Below are positions 34,071-45,116 of a stretch of 64,000 nt of DNA, piece after piece. Each line of letters starts with the position of its first letter. The first letter of the stretch is position 1. Under the pieces are notes generated by a model, which did not search any database, was not told the DNA's origin, and worked only from the letters and a program-made list of their open reading frames with translations. Source of the DNA: Siphonodentalium dalli. Its lineage: Eukaryota; Mollusca; Scaphopoda; Gadilida; Siphonodentaliidae. The translations under genes were made by a program, and so were the position numbers. The stretch lies in assembly GCA_032622095.1 (NCBI GenBank), contig CP136061.1, positions 255,945,582 to 256,009,581 on the forward strand. Reading direction: 5' to 3'.

Positions 34071-34233
34071 CTCTATGCAGACATGGAACTCTGTCCTCTC
34101 CTAAAAGCAACATTCACCCGCTTACTCGTCTGATTCTTGAGGCTTAGACTGACAATTCTATCGCAAACATTCTAGCTGAAGTCGTGCTGCAACACTACTG
34201 TACAGTATAGACGCATATTATATCGAACATATG

Positions 34234-34641
34234 TGATCCGCCATATCAAATCCAGTCGTAAGTCGGGATTTTGTTCACCCTGTGCCAACGCATTCTCTTA
34301 TATATGCGAGTCGACCATAGGTCGCCTCGCATATATAAGAGAATGCATTGGGCTAACAATGTTTCACCCATACAGAGCCCCAGACAAACATGAGCAGACG
34401 ACACTCTTCTATATGCTTCTATATATGTGTGGGGCTCCCTGCAGGGTAATGGATGTTTTTTTATTTTATGTCCTAAAAATTGTAAGAAACATTTATTTTA
34501 AAAAAATGATAAAAAATTGTTAGGCCAATGAATTCTCTTATATACGCGAGGCGACCTATGGTCGACTCGCATATATAAGAGAATGCATTGGCACAGGGTA
34601 AAACAATCCCGACTTACGACTGGATTTGATATGGCGGGTCA
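34234..34641. mobile_element. TGA(C/T)CCGCC-ended foldback element, copy 5
   Basis: Same architecture as 24500-24956 and 25092-25546 but about 45 bases shorter in the left internal part. Palindromes 34284-34353 (one extra G) and 34524-34592. Flanks share CATAT (34228-34232; 34642-34646). Confidence 0.85.
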
Positions 34642-34799
34642 CATATTAATGTATAAAAGTACACCTGTAAATTTACCTGCTCTTCATTGTGAATGAATAA
34701 GGCATATAATAACTTAAGGTCTATACCACTATTAAACATGTTCTTTGACGACAAGGTGAGATGTTAATAAAGTATATTTTCCACAACTAATTCACATCA

Positions 34800-35063
34800 G
34801 GAAACTACAGGTAACACACATAAGGAAACTACAGGTAACATACATAAGGAAACTACAGGTAACATACATAAGGAAACTACAGGTAACATACATAAGGAAA
34901 CTACAGGTAACATGCATAAGGAATCCACAGGTAACATACATAAGGAAACTACAGGTAACATACATAAGGAAACTACAGGTAACATACATAAGGAAACTAC
35001 AGGTAACATACATAAGGAAACTACAGGTAACATACATAAGGAAACTACAGGTAACATACATAA
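34800..35063. repeat. 24-bp minisatellite, 11 copies
   Basis: Unit GGAAACTACAGGTAACATAC + ATAA; one unit has GGAATCCACAGG. A 24-bp period keeps frames open on both strands (8-residue repeats); not a gene. Confidence 0.95.
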
Positions 35064-35110
35064 TTCACGGGGGACATTTACGAAGCGAAGTACTGAGAGA
35101 ACTGATCCAG

Positions 35111-35242
35111 CTCCCTAATATATCTTACACTATACATCGCCAACTCCCTAATATATCTTACACTATACATCGCCAACTCCCTAATATATCTTACACTATA
35201 CATCGCCAGCTCCCTAATATATCTTACACCATACATCGCCAA
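35111..35242. repeat. 33-bp minisatellite, 4 copies
   Basis: Unit CTCCCTAATATATCTTACAC + TATACATCGCCAA at 35111, 35144, 35177 and 35210, with a trailing partial unit. Confidence 0.92.
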
Positions 35243-35249
35243 CTCCCTT

Positions 35250-36674
35250 GTTCCAAACCATGTCGCATTTCGATTGGACCACGTATTCGTCGTATGTCCA
35301 GACAGGTTTACATAGACACGCTATGTAGGACCAACGGCCCGTGATGAAATGATCCGAAATCCATTCACCCCAGGTCGCTTTCCCACGGAGAGAAATGTAA
35401 GGAGTATTAGGAGCAAGTTCAATGACCTTTAATATTAACCATACTCACGTCTAACACGTCTGATGGTCTCACGTGTGCCAGGTCGAGATTGCTTGACATA
35501 TTATTAAGTGGTCGCAGTTTGGTGAGCGATTTTGGTTTGCATTTATTACAATCATGACATTTCTCCCGTGTAATAAATGTAATGTTTAGTTCGATATCGG
35601 CTCACAACATTCACAAAATTCATAAAATCTCGAGTTGGGACCACCCCCTATATTGTTACAACATATGGTGGTTGCAAGTTTTACCTGTAGTGTGAAGCTT
35701 CTATCGCTTCTATGCCTGCATTTTTCTAATGTTCAATTTATGTCAAAGCAGTGTTCGTGAGTGAGCCGCTTACTAGTAACGGGGAAGCAGTTACTGCGTG
35801 CTAAAACTGTATTTTGAACAGTTTATATCTTGGCATATATCCACATGTACATGAAAATCCAAGTTATCCATTTATCTAACCCTATTTAAAAAAAATTAGT
35901 AAGCTGTAAAACAGCTACCTATCTCGTTAATTTTCAGTTGTCCATATCATGTATCAAATAAGCATAACAGGTAGATATCATTTCATCATTCATTTGTAAG
36001 ACAGTTTCTCTAACTGGGACCCACTTATAATTCTAACACTATAAATATTTTAGCAAATATTAATAATAATTTAATATCATTAAGATGTCCATGGTACCAC
36101 CTTCTGACATTAATTATACGGTACTAGTAAGCGTTGGCAGTGGGTATTGCTGTTAAAATTGTCACATCCGTTTAAACCGCCATAAACAGAACTAATATTA
36201 ATTTATAGGCAAATTCGGTTCTTATTCCCATAATAAATATCACACGAATTACATGTTATTGTCATGTTACTGTGATGTTAGTACTAGTACTGTGAATTAT
36301 GCAAACGAGCGACATGTTATGTAAACAAACATTACTGAAATACTATGCAATAAGCAAAACACTCAACACCGAGGAGACCCCCACTAACTGAACTTTGGTT
36401 AGAAATGCGACCAAGTTGTTTACACCATACTGGTTTTTATCATTTGCTAATCCTCTCCTCTCAAGATTTCGGTGTTGAATGGATCACCGTGAATCACTCT
36501 CTTAAAAAATACCCATCGTGTTGCGTGTAAAATTGCTTATCGCTCACTATTTACGTGCTGCATATAAACAAACGTTCAGCTCACACTGTGTTTTGTGGAT
36601 GCATGGTGTCAGTTTTAATTAACCAAAGTTCTTTTTTGCGGTCTCCCCATTGTTATATAATGTGCCTTTCGCAC
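35250..36674. other. No gene recognised
   Basis: AT-rich, no exon-like frame or known element found. Confidence 0.45.
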
Positions 36675-38229
36675 ACTATTTACACACTGTACAACAGGTT
36701 CTGGAACATAATTTGGCTTTGTTCACATAATGCAGCGTAGGAACTACGACAATAACATACTATTTCCGCGATATTTATTATGTTTAAAGAAAGGTCTGTG
36801 TGAACCACAGATTTACTATAATAGCCTAATCGGCACTCCCCTTATCCCAGATTCATGCTCGCTGTGAAATACCGATCGTTCTATTTTATTCCAATTGGTA
36901 TATTATAGATCGATCGCTGGTTCGCCCAGATCTGTTAAATATGCGATCTATAGCCTATAGAAAATACTTTACAGTCAGTATCATATTTTGGGGACATATA
37001 TTGTAATAATATGGAGCTCACCGGCATTCAAATAAAACTTATATGTGTTTACCTGGTGAGTAATGTTTTCTTAAAAAAAAACTAAGAAAAGACATTGATA
37101 AACAGTTTTTTTGTTCATGAACAAGTCTGGCACAGCCTGGATTCAACTATTATAGTTATATTCAAATATGAGGTGGTGCATCGCCATGCATAGTCACATT
37201 GCAATGTTACCGAAGATCATTTCGATTAATAAAAAAACTTATATGAGGCCGTTATCACATTTATTAGCTAAGTTCACTTAAGCATAAATCATTTACGCTT
37301 AAAGACGGATTATCTCTTTAAAGATGGATTATCTCTTTGTAAACATGTATTATATAGTTACCGGGGTATAAAGGTGGATTATCTCTTTGTAAACATGTAT
37401 TATATAGTTACCGGGGTATAAAGGTGGATTATCTCTTTGTAAACATGTATTATATAGTTACCGGGGTATAAAGGTGGATTATCTCTTTGTAAACATGTAT
37501 TATATAGTTACCGGGGTATAAAGGTGGATTATCTCTTTGTAAACATGTATTATATAGTTACCGGGGTATACAATATTAGAGCTGAATCGAAGAATCCTGT
37601 CCGGAAATGCTTCTATCGATTAATATTCATTTTATTTAGAATATGTTCTCGTCTAAAAAGGTGTGGTTGTTTAGCGAACGAACAATAGTGGATATTTTAT
37701 GAAATTTTATGGTGTAATTTTGTCACAAATGAACATTAATTATACTCATTATCGCTTATAACTATGGAATAAAACAATACAAGTAATCAAACTGGGACAT
37801 TTGGCGTTCGGTACTTAGACATAGGAACAGCCTAATGCTCTATCGCTATATGGTATCACCAGAATGGTCTCTTCTAAAAATAGACAACAAAAGGGTCCAA
37901 TAAAATATTCGAAATAAATTCAATATTAATTGATAGAAGCCTTTCAGAACAGGGGTCTTCAGTTCATATTTATTATTTTATACACACTCAACAATTTCAA
38001 ATTTGTTATTTAAAGAGATAATCCATCTTTAAATAACATATGAGTAAAGCGTGGCGTCATTATTGACCATACTCTAAAATGTGATGCAAAATCGGACCAG
38101 TATCGGGTCAAACGAAGTTGAATTGCTCCTTTTAGATGACAGGTTGACAACAAATGCCTACCCTAGAAGTTTGCAGAAATGGTTTAACGATCGAACGCGC
38201 CAAAATTTCCGCCTATAAATACATTCTTT
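36675..38229. repeat. 1,555-bp tandem duplication, first copy
   Basis: Begins ACTATTTACACACTGTACAA and ends in CGCCTATAAATACATTCTT; the next 1,555 bases repeat it with no difference found in the stretches compared. Contains a foldback element (about 37299-38032) with five 50-bp units. Confidence 0.9.
37299..38032. mobile_element. Foldback element 'F', copy 1
   Basis: Inverted ends AAAGATGGATTATCTCTTT (37320-37338) and complement (38012-38030). The left arm holds five 50-bp units (GGATTATCTCTTTGTAAACA ... AGTTACCGGGGTATAAAGGT). Inner arms also invert: ATGCTTCTATCGATTAATATT against AATATTAATTGATAGAAGCC. Homologues at 49032-49574 and 54236-54895. Confidence 0.8.
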
Positions 38230-39784
38230 ACTATTTACACACTGTACAACAGGTTCTGGAACATAATTTGGCTTTGTTCACATAATGCAGCGTAGGAACT
38301 ACGACAATAACATACTATTTCCGCGATATTTATTATGTTTAAAGAAAGGTCTGTGTGAACCACAGATTTACTATAATAGCCTAATCGGCACTCCCCTTAT
38401 CCCAGATTCATGCTCGCTGTGAAATACCGATCGTTCTATTTTATTCCAATTGGTATATTATAGATCGATCGCTGGTTCGCCCAGATCTGTTAAATATGCG
38501 ATCTATAGCCTATAGAAAATACTTTACAGTCAGTATCATATTTTGGGGACATATATTGTAATAATATGGAGCTCACCGGCATTCAAATAAAACTTATATG
38601 TGTTTACCTGGTGAGTAATGTTTTCTTAAAAAAAAACTAAGAAAAGACATTGATAAACAGTTTTTTTGTTCATGAACAAGTCTGGCACAGCCTGGATTCA
38701 ACTATTATAGTTATATTCAAATATGAGGTGGTGCATCGCCATGCATAGTCACATTGCAATGTTACCGAAGATCATTTCGATTAATAAAAAAACTTATATG
38801 AGGCCGTTATCACATTTATTAGCTAAGTTCACTTAAGCATAAATCATTTACGCTTAAAGACGGATTATCTCTTTAAAGATGGATTATCTCTTTGTAAACA
38901 TGTATTATATAGTTACCGGGGTATAAAGGTGGATTATCTCTTTGTAAACATGTATTATATAGTTACCGGGGTATAAAGGTGGATTATCTCTTTGTAAACA
39001 TGTATTATATAGTTACCGGGGTATAAAGGTGGATTATCTCTTTGTAAACATGTATTATATAGTTACCGGGGTATAAAGGTGGATTATCTCTTTGTAAACA
39101 TGTATTATATAGTTACCGGGGTATACAATATTAGAGCTGAATCGAAGAATCCTGTCCGGAAATGCTTCTATCGATTAATATTCATTTTATTTAGAATATG
39201 TTCTCGTCTAAAAAGGTGTGGTTGTTTAGCGAACGAACAATAGTGGATATTTTATGAAATTTTATGGTGTAATTTTGTCACAAATGAACATTAATTATAC
39301 TCATTATCGCTTATAACTATGGAATAAAACAATACAAGTAATCAAACTGGGACATTTGGCGTTCGGTACTTAGACATAGGAACAGCCTAATGCTCTATCG
39401 CTATATGGTATCACCAGAATGGTCTCTTCTAAAAATAGACAACAAAAGGGTCCAATAAAATATTCGAAATAAATTCAATATTAATTGATAGAAGCCTTTC
39501 AGAACAGGGGTCTTCAGTTCATATTTATTATTTTATACACACTCAACAATTTCAAATTTGTTATTTAAAGAGATAATCCATCTTTAAATAACATATGAGT
39601 AAAGCGTGGCGTCATTATTGACCATACTCTAAAATGTGATGCAAAATCGGACCAGTATCGGGTCAAACGAAGTTGAATTGCTCCTTTTAGATGACAGGTT
39701 GACAACAAATGCCTACCCTAGAAGTTTGCAGAAATGGTTTAACGATCGAACGCGCCAAAATTTCCGCCTATAAATACATTCTTG
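38230..39784. repeat. 1,555-bp tandem duplication, second copy
   Basis: Apparently identical to 36675-38229, including five 50-bp units and the poly-A run at 38630. The downstream flank is GTAAAGGGAAAATTTTGG. Confidence 0.9.
38854..39587. mobile_element. Foldback element 'F', copy 2
   Basis: Exact counterpart of the element at 37299-38032, offset by 1,555 bases, so it was copied by the tandem duplication and not by transposition. Confidence 0.8.
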
Positions 39785-40530
39785 TAAAGGGAAAATTTTG
39801 GTCTTCTGTCGATTTGTTTTCGAAAATCGGGTAGGTGCGCCCAATGTGAAACCTTATTGCGCCCAATTCGCCTAGCGAATCATGTGGCATATTTTCCGGA
39901 AGTGGTATCTACAAGCTATCAGATCGACCACATGCATGATTGTACGTCGTCATTGTTTACTTTGTCATAATTAAGCTAAAATGATGAAAACATGACATTC
40001 AAGTCAAGGTAATTTTTTAGCACATTCAGATATGGGTGGTGGCAGAAAATGGTTAATAAAGTAAGAAAACAGACATGTTTCGAATAAAATTTATTTATTT
40101 TGACGTGGGTATAAAAATGGAAGCAATTTGATATCGTTTGGGCGACTTTCTTATCTTTCCAGTGATCACTATAGGTTATAATACACCAAATACAAATTAG
40201 TAGAGTGATTTCCCCTGGGTCCCACAAGCTGGGATCAGCATAGTAAAAATCCTGGCAGCTGAATGGTCAATGACACATGGATGAAAATTGCACGAAAAAA
40301 TGCACAAACGTGTGTCCCGACCCGACGAGAAACATCAAATATAGCCAAATGGTGAACCGTTCTACGGCTAATTTATGGGAGGGGTTGGTGTTTATTTCGA
40401 TGTCATTGTTTTCTCCATTTTAAGGGTAGTGTGAATACTATACAGGCTAGCGGGATTTGTTAACACTGAGGACGACGCAAATCATTTGGTGCATTGTAAC
40501 CAGCATTATTAAAGTCGAACTCCCGTGTGT
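39785..40530. other. No gene recognised
   Basis: Unique-looking AT-rich flank of the retrotransposon's 3' side; minus frame 39976-40227 shows no domain. Confidence 0.4.
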
Positions 40531-40720
40531 GTTGATTCATTACGTTGTTGTTGTTGAGTCGTTTCCGGCCGAAGGCCGGGTAGGGTGGTCGGACTGCAGT
40601 ATGCAAGTCCCTTCACCCTTTCTTGATTTTTCGATGGGGATCGATCTTGTGGCTGTCGTGGTTACTGTGGTTGGAGGCAAAGCGGCGGAAGCGTGGTGGA
40701 GTCGTCAGGCGCTGTCGAGG

Positions 40721-43510
40721 TTATATGGGTCTGTCTGTTGCGTCTAGTTGTAGGATGGACTTTGTCTTTTTCGTGGTGAGTAGTTGATTTCTAACTTGTA
40801 GTTCTAGGAGGAGTGGGCTGTTGTCTAGTCGGGATAGTGTCATGTTTCTGAGATCCATCAGTCTTTGCTTGATTGTAGGTATGTTCGCTGCGTCGTGGAG
40901 TGCGTTGATCGGTGTCCATGGTGGTTGGCGGAGCGCGATGCGGAGTGCTTGGTTTTGGACTTTCTGTAGTTTTTCAATGTATGTCTTTGGGGCTGCTGTG
41001 AGGACGGCAGCACCGTACTCCATGACTGGTCGGACGTAGATTTGGTAGAGGTTGATGAGGGTTTGGCTGTTGGTTCCCCAGTCTGTTCCCAGGAGGCATC
41101 GTAGTAGATTTGTTCTTTTTCGGGCTTTATCGGCTATCTTGTTGATGTGAGGGATGAAGGTCATTTGCTGGTCTAGTGTTATTCCTAGTAGGATCGCTTG
41201 GTTGGATGGTTGGATTGTCTCGTTGTCTATCTTGATGTCGATGGATTGTGTTGTTTTTCTTCTGTGGAATATGATGAGTTGGGTCTTTTTGGCGTTGAGT
41301 TTAATTCTCCATTTTGAGCACCATGTTGATAGGTCGTCGAGTGTCTTTTGTAGTCTTTTCTGTAGGATTCGAGGGTTTGTATGAGTCGTCCAGAGTCCTA
41401 GGTCGTCGGCGAACTGTGATATTTCAACGTTGTTTCTCTTGTCTATGGGTAGGTCGTTGGCGTAGATTAAGAAGAGGAGTGGGCTTAGTACTGATCCTTG
41501 TGGTGTTCCGGTGCGTAGGTGGACTGGGTTTGATGTTTCGTTGTTGATGCGGACGCTGAGTTGACGGTCTTTTAGGAATGAGGAGATGAGGCGTGTGTAT
41601 TTTCTTGCAAGGTTGAGGTGGCTGATCTTGTATCGGAGGCCGTCGTGCCATACTGAGTCGAAGGCTTTTTCTACGTCTAGGAAGACTGCGCCTGTTGTCC
41701 AGTTTTTTCCTAGGGATAGTCGGACGTCTTCTGCTATTCTGATGATGTGTTCTATGCCCTCTTTTCCTTGTCGGTAACCGCGCTGCCATGGATTGAAAAA
41801 GTTGGAGGAATCTAGGTGGTCTCGGAGTCTGCTGCTGATTATTCTCTCGAAGAGTTTTCCTGTACATTGAAGAAGGCTGATGGGTCGGTAGTTGCTAGGG
41901 ATGGATCGGTCTTTGTCTGGCTTTGGGATCATTACTCCTACTGCTGTTTTCCATGCTGTTGGGAAGTATCCAATGGTTAGGCATGCGTTGAAGAGTAACA
42001 GTAGTCTGGCGAAGAAGGCTGGTGGAGCTTGTCGAAGTATTGAGTAGGTGATGTTGTCGTTGCCTGGAGCTGAATTGTTTTTTCCCTTCTTTAGATTGGA
42101 TATTATCTCTTCGTGTGTGATGGGTGATGCAATGGGAAAGACTTCATCCAGGTCGCTGTCGGTGTTGTTTAGTGGTTGGAAGAGGTCTGGATTGTCTTTG
42201 ATGTGGTTTTCAACGGTCGTTTTGAAGTTGTCGTCGTATGCTGCGCCTTGGTGGGTGTTGTGGATCATTTTTAGATTTTCTGCGAAGGTCTCTGCTTTTT
42301 CGATGTCTCCTGAGGTAAGGTTTCCGTCTGGTTTTTTTAGGGGTTTTTCCGTTTTGTTGTTGGTTGTTCCGGTGCCGGTTAGGGTTTTGAATGTTTTCCA
42401 GAAGTTTTTGTTCATTTTCATGTTGCCGAGTTCTGTTGTTGCTCGCTGCCAGGATTCAGATTTTTCTTTTTTCACTGCTGCTTTGACTTGTTTGTTCATT
42501 GAGTTGTAGAGATGTTTGTAGTGGGGGTCTCCTGGATTTTTCTGCTGAAGTCTTCGTAGTTTTCGTTTTAGTCGGATCATGTTGAGGGTTTCCGGGGAGA
42601 CTCGCCATGCTGTGGTGTTGACTTGTTGTTTCGGGCATGCTATGTCTAGGGCGGAGTCTATGGTTTTTGAGAGCTGTTGGCATGTAGTGTCGATGTTGGT
42701 TGTTGTCGTGGTGGATGGGGTGTCTATGTTGTCGGTGATGTGTTGTCGGAAGAGGTCCCAGTTGGCTTTTTTGAGATTGCGGCGCATAGTTTTCTGGTGG
42801 CGATCTACGCTGGCGTTGCTGATCTTGATGTGGAGGGGTAGATGGTCGCTGGAGATGTCGTCTCCTACTTGGCACTGGAATCCTTTTGTGGTGATGGATG
42901 GGGTGGCGATGACTAGGTCGAGGATGTCCCATGTGTTGGTTGGAGCGTGGCAATGTGTTGGTTCGTCTTCGTGGTTCAATATGATTAGATCTAAGTCTTC
43001 GATGATGTCAAACATTCGGTCGCCGTTAGTGTTCGTCAGGTTGCAGCCGTAGATGGTGTGTTTCGCGTTGTAATCTCCGATGAAAATGCATTGTCGATGC
43101 GTTGATGTGAAGCGGTTGAAGGAAGATCTGTTGAGTTCTGTGGATGGTGGGTTGTATGTAGCTACAATGGCAGTCTTGATGCCACGTATGGTTATCTCAA
43201 CTGCCAGGGTCTCTTCGTCTATGTCTTCTGTGTTCAGCATGGCGTGTTTCAGGTCTTTGTGTATGAGTAATGCAACACCTCCCCCCTGGGAGTTCCGGTC
43301 TCGGCGCGCGATTTTGTAATTAGTGAAGGTGATCCGGCTATTGTCGTCGAGCTTGGTCTCATTAATGGCGATTATATCTGGTTGATGGTCGGTGATGTAT
43401 TCTTGTAAGATTTGGCGCTTGTGTTTTAATCCGTTGATGTTTATGTGGAGCAGGTGCAACAGGCAATCAGGCGATTTCCTGTTGTTCTTTGAGTGAGTCG
43501 TGTCAGCCAT
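40721..43510 (-). CDS. Non-LTR retrotransposon ORF2: endonuclease/reverse transcriptase
   Basis: Uninterrupted 929-residue frame, ATG at 43510, TAA-type stop at 40721. Residues about 15-235 are an exonuclease/endonuclease/phosphatase fold: HININGL, INETKLD (catalytic Glu), GDYNAKH (Asp/Asn) and SSDHLPL (Asp/His). Residues about 485-750 are the reverse transcriptase: LDVEKAFDSVWH (motif A), TGTPQGSVLSPLLF (motif B), QFADDLGLW (catalytic FADD) and KLNAKKTQLIIF. The C-terminus (residues 800-929) has MEYGAAVLTAAPKTY but no clear Cys/His knuckle. All catalytic residues I can check are present. It starts 42 bases after ORF1's stop, so it may be made by reinitiation. Intactness suggests a recent insertion. 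Confidence 0.93.
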   Translation of the reverse strand: MADTTHSKNNRKSPDCLLHLLHININGLKHKRQILQEYITDHQPDIIAINETKLDDNSRITFTNYKIARRDRNSQGGGVALLIHKDLKHAMLNTEDIDEETLAVEITIRGIKTAIVATYNPPSTELNRSSFNRFTSTHRQCIFIGDYNAKHTIYGCNLTNTNGDRMFDIIEDLDLIILNHEDEPTHCHAPTNTWDILDLVIATPSITTKGFQCQVGDDISSDHLPLHIKISNASVDRHQKTMRRNLKKANWDLFRQHITDNIDTPSTTTTTNIDTTCQQLSKTIDSALDIACPKQQVNTTAWRVSPETLNMIRLKRKLRRLQQKNPGDPHYKHLYNSMNKQVKAAVKKEKSESWQRATTELGNMKMNKNFWKTFKTLTGTGTTNNKTEKPLKKPDGNLTSGDIEKAETFAENLKMIHNTHQGAAYDDNFKTTVENHIKDNPDLFQPLNNTDSDLDEVFPIASPITHEEIISNLKKGKNNSAPGNDNITYSILRQAPPAFFARLLLLFNACLTIGYFPTAWKTAVGVMIPKPDKDRSIPSNYRPISLLQCTGKLFERIISSRLRDHLDSSNFFNPWQRGYRQGKEGIEHIIRIAEDVRLSLGKNWTTGAVFLDVEKAFDSVWHDGLRYKISHLNLARKYTRLISSFLKDRQLSVRINNETSNPVHLRTGTPQGSVLSPLLFLIYANDLPIDKRNNVEISQFADDLGLWTTHTNPRILQKRLQKTLDDLSTWCSKWRIKLNAKKTQLIIFHRRKTTQSIDIKIDNETIQPSNQAILLGITLDQQMTFIPHINKIADKARKRTNLLRCLLGTDWGTNSQTLINLYQIYVRPVMEYGAAVLTAAPKTYIEKLQKVQNQALRIALRQPPWTPINALHDAANIPTIKQRLMDLRNMTLSRLDNSPLLLELQVRNQLLTTKKTKSILQLDATDRPI

Positions 43511-43552
43511 TGTAGGTGTTGAAATTGGATCTTGTTAGGTGTTGGTGTTGTT

Positions 43553-44916
43553 TTAACGTCTGAATGTGAATTGTTGTATGGCGTCTGTGCTGAGTTGTGT
43601 TCTGTAGAAGGTGTTGACAGCTTCGCTAACGTGTTGACTGACACTTCTGTTGAGATCTTGTTTGTTTTCATCTGGTGCTGTGAGAACTTTGACTAATGAT
43701 GTTGTGATTACTGCGGCAAGTTTGAGTGTGTCTGTGATGTCGGCGGGTTTGCTGGTGGCTGCTGCATATGTCAATTTTTTTGTCTCTTTTGTTGTTACTT
43801 CCTGTTTGTACACTCTGCATCCTTTGTAGGCTGAGTGGTGGTCATTGTCACAGTTGGCGCATCTTTTTATTTCGGTGGTACAATCTTGGTGTTTATGATT
43901 TCCTGCGCAGTTCTTGCATATGATGTTGTTGTTTTTACAGAATTCTGCGGTGTGATTAAATCTCTGACATTTGTAGCATTGGGTGACGTGTGGTTGTTCC
44001 TTGTAGTCAATAACTTTGTATTTGTTGATGTTGGACCCTAGGCGGACTCCCTTCATCAGTTGTTGCTTGGATTCTTTGTCTGGGCAGGTTACTTTGATTT
44101 TCCAGGTCGGTTGGTCGTTATACGAGCTTTTGAATCTTTGTATTTGATGATCATTTCCAATGTCTTGCTTTATCTCGTCTTCTGTGACTGTAGGTGGTAC
44201 CCCGCAGATAACGGCTCGATGGATTGCTTCGTTTGGTCTGTTGCTGCCGTGTGTGAGTCTGAAAGTAATGTTGTTATCTTTGAAGGTCGGTATTTCTTTG
44301 GCTTTAGTCAGTAGGTAGTGCTTAGTTTCCTCGTTTTGCGGATATATCAGGACAGTTCCGGCTCTGGTCGTTGATGTTCGTATAGGATATTTCGTTGTGA
44401 TAGTGCGGTGCAGGAAGTGAGGGCTCTGTTTCATTTCTTGTGTCAGGTTTTCGGCTACTATGGTGACTCTTCGTTTGTGTACGTCGTGGTTGGCTGGTTT
44501 GTTGTCAGGTCGGGTGGCAGGTCGGGTGGTAGGTGGGTTGCTTCTTACCGGTGCATCTTCTTTTTTTTTTTTTGCGGCGTGCTTATCGGGCTGATTATTT
44601 CGGGGATGTCGTTGGCTTTACGTTTCTTGTTGTTGTTGTTGTAGAAGATGGCGAAGTCGCTGTCAGAGATGTCCGTGTCAGTAGCAGTCTGGATGTCTGT
44701 TTCTTTAGTCATGGATATGTTGCTGGCTGGCTCGGACGGTTCGTTGTTGGGCTTAGTGGTGTCCATCTGGGTGTTGTGAGTCGTTGTTGGGGTGGCTGGA
44801 GTTTCTTTGTTAGTCGGTTTGCTGGATTCTTTTATTTTTCCGTCGGTCGTTGCGTTTGTAGGTGGTTTCTTGACGTCTTTATCTTTTTTTTTCTTATCTT
44901 TTTTCTTGTCCGTATT

Positions 44917-44955
<39 letters not shown>

Positions 44956-45102
44956 AATAACGGCTTGTGTAAGTTTTTTTATCTCTTCTCGTAGACCATC
45001 TGTTGTCTTGGTAAGACCGGTTATCTGCTGTTTCAAATTTTCATTCTCCGCCCCATGGGTGTATACTAATGTAGAAATTATTGATACCTGTGGTCGCTGG
45101 GC
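43553..45102 (-). pseudogene. Non-LTR retrotransposon ORF1 (CCHC gag-like), frameshifted in poly-A
   Basis: The N-terminal part (about 45100-44545) has a short coiled-coil-like start (ENLKQQITGLTK), a poly-Asn tract, and Lys/Thr/Pro-rich disorder. It runs into a 13-A run on the minus strand (44573-44561) where the frame ends in MHR and stop. The other frame after the run, open to 43553, continues through Pro/Thr/Arg-rich sequence to three Cys/His knuckles: CYKCQRFNHTAEFC, CKNCAGNHKHQDC and CANCDNDHHSAYKGC, which bind nucleic acid. One base added to, or two removed from, the run would join the halves, so this is a homopolymer indel (real or sequencing) or a slippery site. No ATG was found at the extreme 5' end; the first codons are uncertain. 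Confidence 0.82.
44924..44956. repeat. (GTT)n microsatellite coding poly-Asn in ORF1
   Basis: About eleven GTT units on the plus strand, read as AAC (Asn) on the minus strand within ORF1. Confidence 0.9.
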
Positions 45103-45116
45103 GTTTTAGTTATAGA

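Larger units (their letters stand above)
40541..45115 (-). mobile_element. Jockey-like non-LTR retrotransposon, near full length
   Basis: Reading on the minus strand: ORF1 (zinc-knuckle gag-like) from about 45100 to 43553, then ORF2 (endonuclease plus reverse transcriptase) 43510-40721, then a GC-rich 3' UTR with CGGCCTTCGGCCG and an end in (CAA)n at about 40556-40541. It is much richer in G+C than its surroundings. The 5' edge is adjacent to, or inside, repeat R copy C. It would move by target-primed reverse transcription. Two ORFs with CCHC knuckles and an APE-type endonuclease fit the Jockey superfamily. Confidence 0.88.

Noticed and set aside
34792-35118. 8-residue repeat proteins on both strands
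   Set aside because: 24-bp minisatellite; both strands open equally.
40821-45109. Many plus-strand frames opposite the retrotransposon
   Set aside because: Antisense shadows of the GC-rich ORF1 and ORF2; no domain on the plus strand.
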